DNA of 39,381 bases from a virus. This document shows positions 39,249 through 39,381 of the stretch, piece by piece. The notes under the pieces were generated by a model. It was not told the origin of the DNA and ran no database searches. It was given only the letters and a program-made list of their open reading frames with translations. Each line of letters begins with the position of its first letter. Within the stretch, counting starts at the first letter, position 1. The DNA is taken from positions 1-39,381 of IMG/VR virus record IMGVR_UViG_3300031658_000030; one strand, 5' to 3'. The position numbers were made by a program, and so were the translations under genes.

Positions 39249-39381
39249 AGACAATTTGTTTAGACAGTTTGGGGTGATATTTGTCTAAAATACGGCGAGT
39301 TTTCCCATTATGTGGACATGTTTTTGATATATTTGGGTACGGAAATCTACAAAATGTATACATGTAATTTGGCGGAATGAT

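Larger units (their letters stand above)
39107..39381. other. AT-rich regulatory region, no gene
   Basis: No credible coding frame is visible. Besides the promoter and 11-bp inverted repeat, it holds three GTATAC-centred sites (39120-39125, 39166-39171, 39356-39361; the last is ATGTATACAT). It also has an 8-bp inverted repeat TTTAGACA (39259-39266) / TGTCTAAA (39282-39289). The density of symmetric sites suggests an operator cluster or possibly a replication origin. The window ends here, so the far side is not visible. Confidence 0.6.

Noticed and set aside
1-39381. tRNA genes, integrase or attachment site, transposase
   Set aside because: No cloverleaf-like sequence, recombinase motif or terminal repeats were recognised in the window.

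Overview
The window is most of a bacteriophage genome, cut at both ends, and probably from a podovirus-like phage of a Gram-negative bacterium. The evidence is a plus-strand block of tail, lysis and internal-virion genes that converges on a minus-strand block of replication, nuclease and small accessory genes. The lysis group has a T7-lysozyme-type amidase, a GTA-type holin and an inner-membrane spanin-like protein, which fits a Gram-negative host. No terminase, portal, major capsid, integrase, RNA polymerase or tRNA is visible. The head genes presumably lie to the left of base 1. Host and phage family cannot be fixed from this sequence alone.

Plus strand, 1-19683. The order is: a tail fibre ending in an S74 self-cleaving chaperone domain; small tail-tip or accessory proteins; amidase, holin and spanin-like genes; a 571-aa virion protein; a J-like tail protein; small proteins; a GNAT-like (T7 gp13-like) protein; a second S74-domain protein; an internal virion protein; and a 2051-aa ejection-type protein with an HEILH motif. 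The 540-aa internal virion gene ends in GGGAAAG followed directly by TAA. The -1 frame beyond it encodes a complete lytic transglycosylase domain that has no ATG, GTG or TTG start upstream of its catalytic Glu. A programmed -1 frameshift fusion is therefore likely.

Minus strand, 39106 down to 19680. From the transcription-upstream end: an HTH gene behind an operator-rich promoter; small genes; a 2OG-Fe(II) oxygenase; a strong sigma70-type promoter; a 400-aa coiled-coil protein; small basic or zinc proteins; a MoxR AAA+ ATPase; a VWA/HExxH protein; more small genes; an HTH protein and a zinc ribbon; family A DNA polymerase; a truncated Mom/GNAT-like fragment; an RHH protein; a Cas4/RecB-like nuclease; a VRR-NUC; an SNF2-type helicase; an SSB-like protein; a primase-helicase; and an HNH protein. 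Many genes overlap as ATGA or TAATG, so long polycistronic transcripts are likely. Several real genes under 60 aa are annotated here.

The most striking feature is a perfect 16-bp palindrome, TAATCCCATGGGATTA, present in 10 identical copies. All are in the minus-strand block between 24.2 and 38.3 kb. Nine lie 10-62 nt upstream of a minus-strand start codon, several supply the stop codon of the preceding gene, and one is inside a coding region. MoxR, VWA and the 400-aa protein each have their own copy. This looks like a dispersed operator or stoperator-type network, or a post-transcriptional element, controlling an undescribed phage MoxR-VWA module together with DNA polymerase and other genes.
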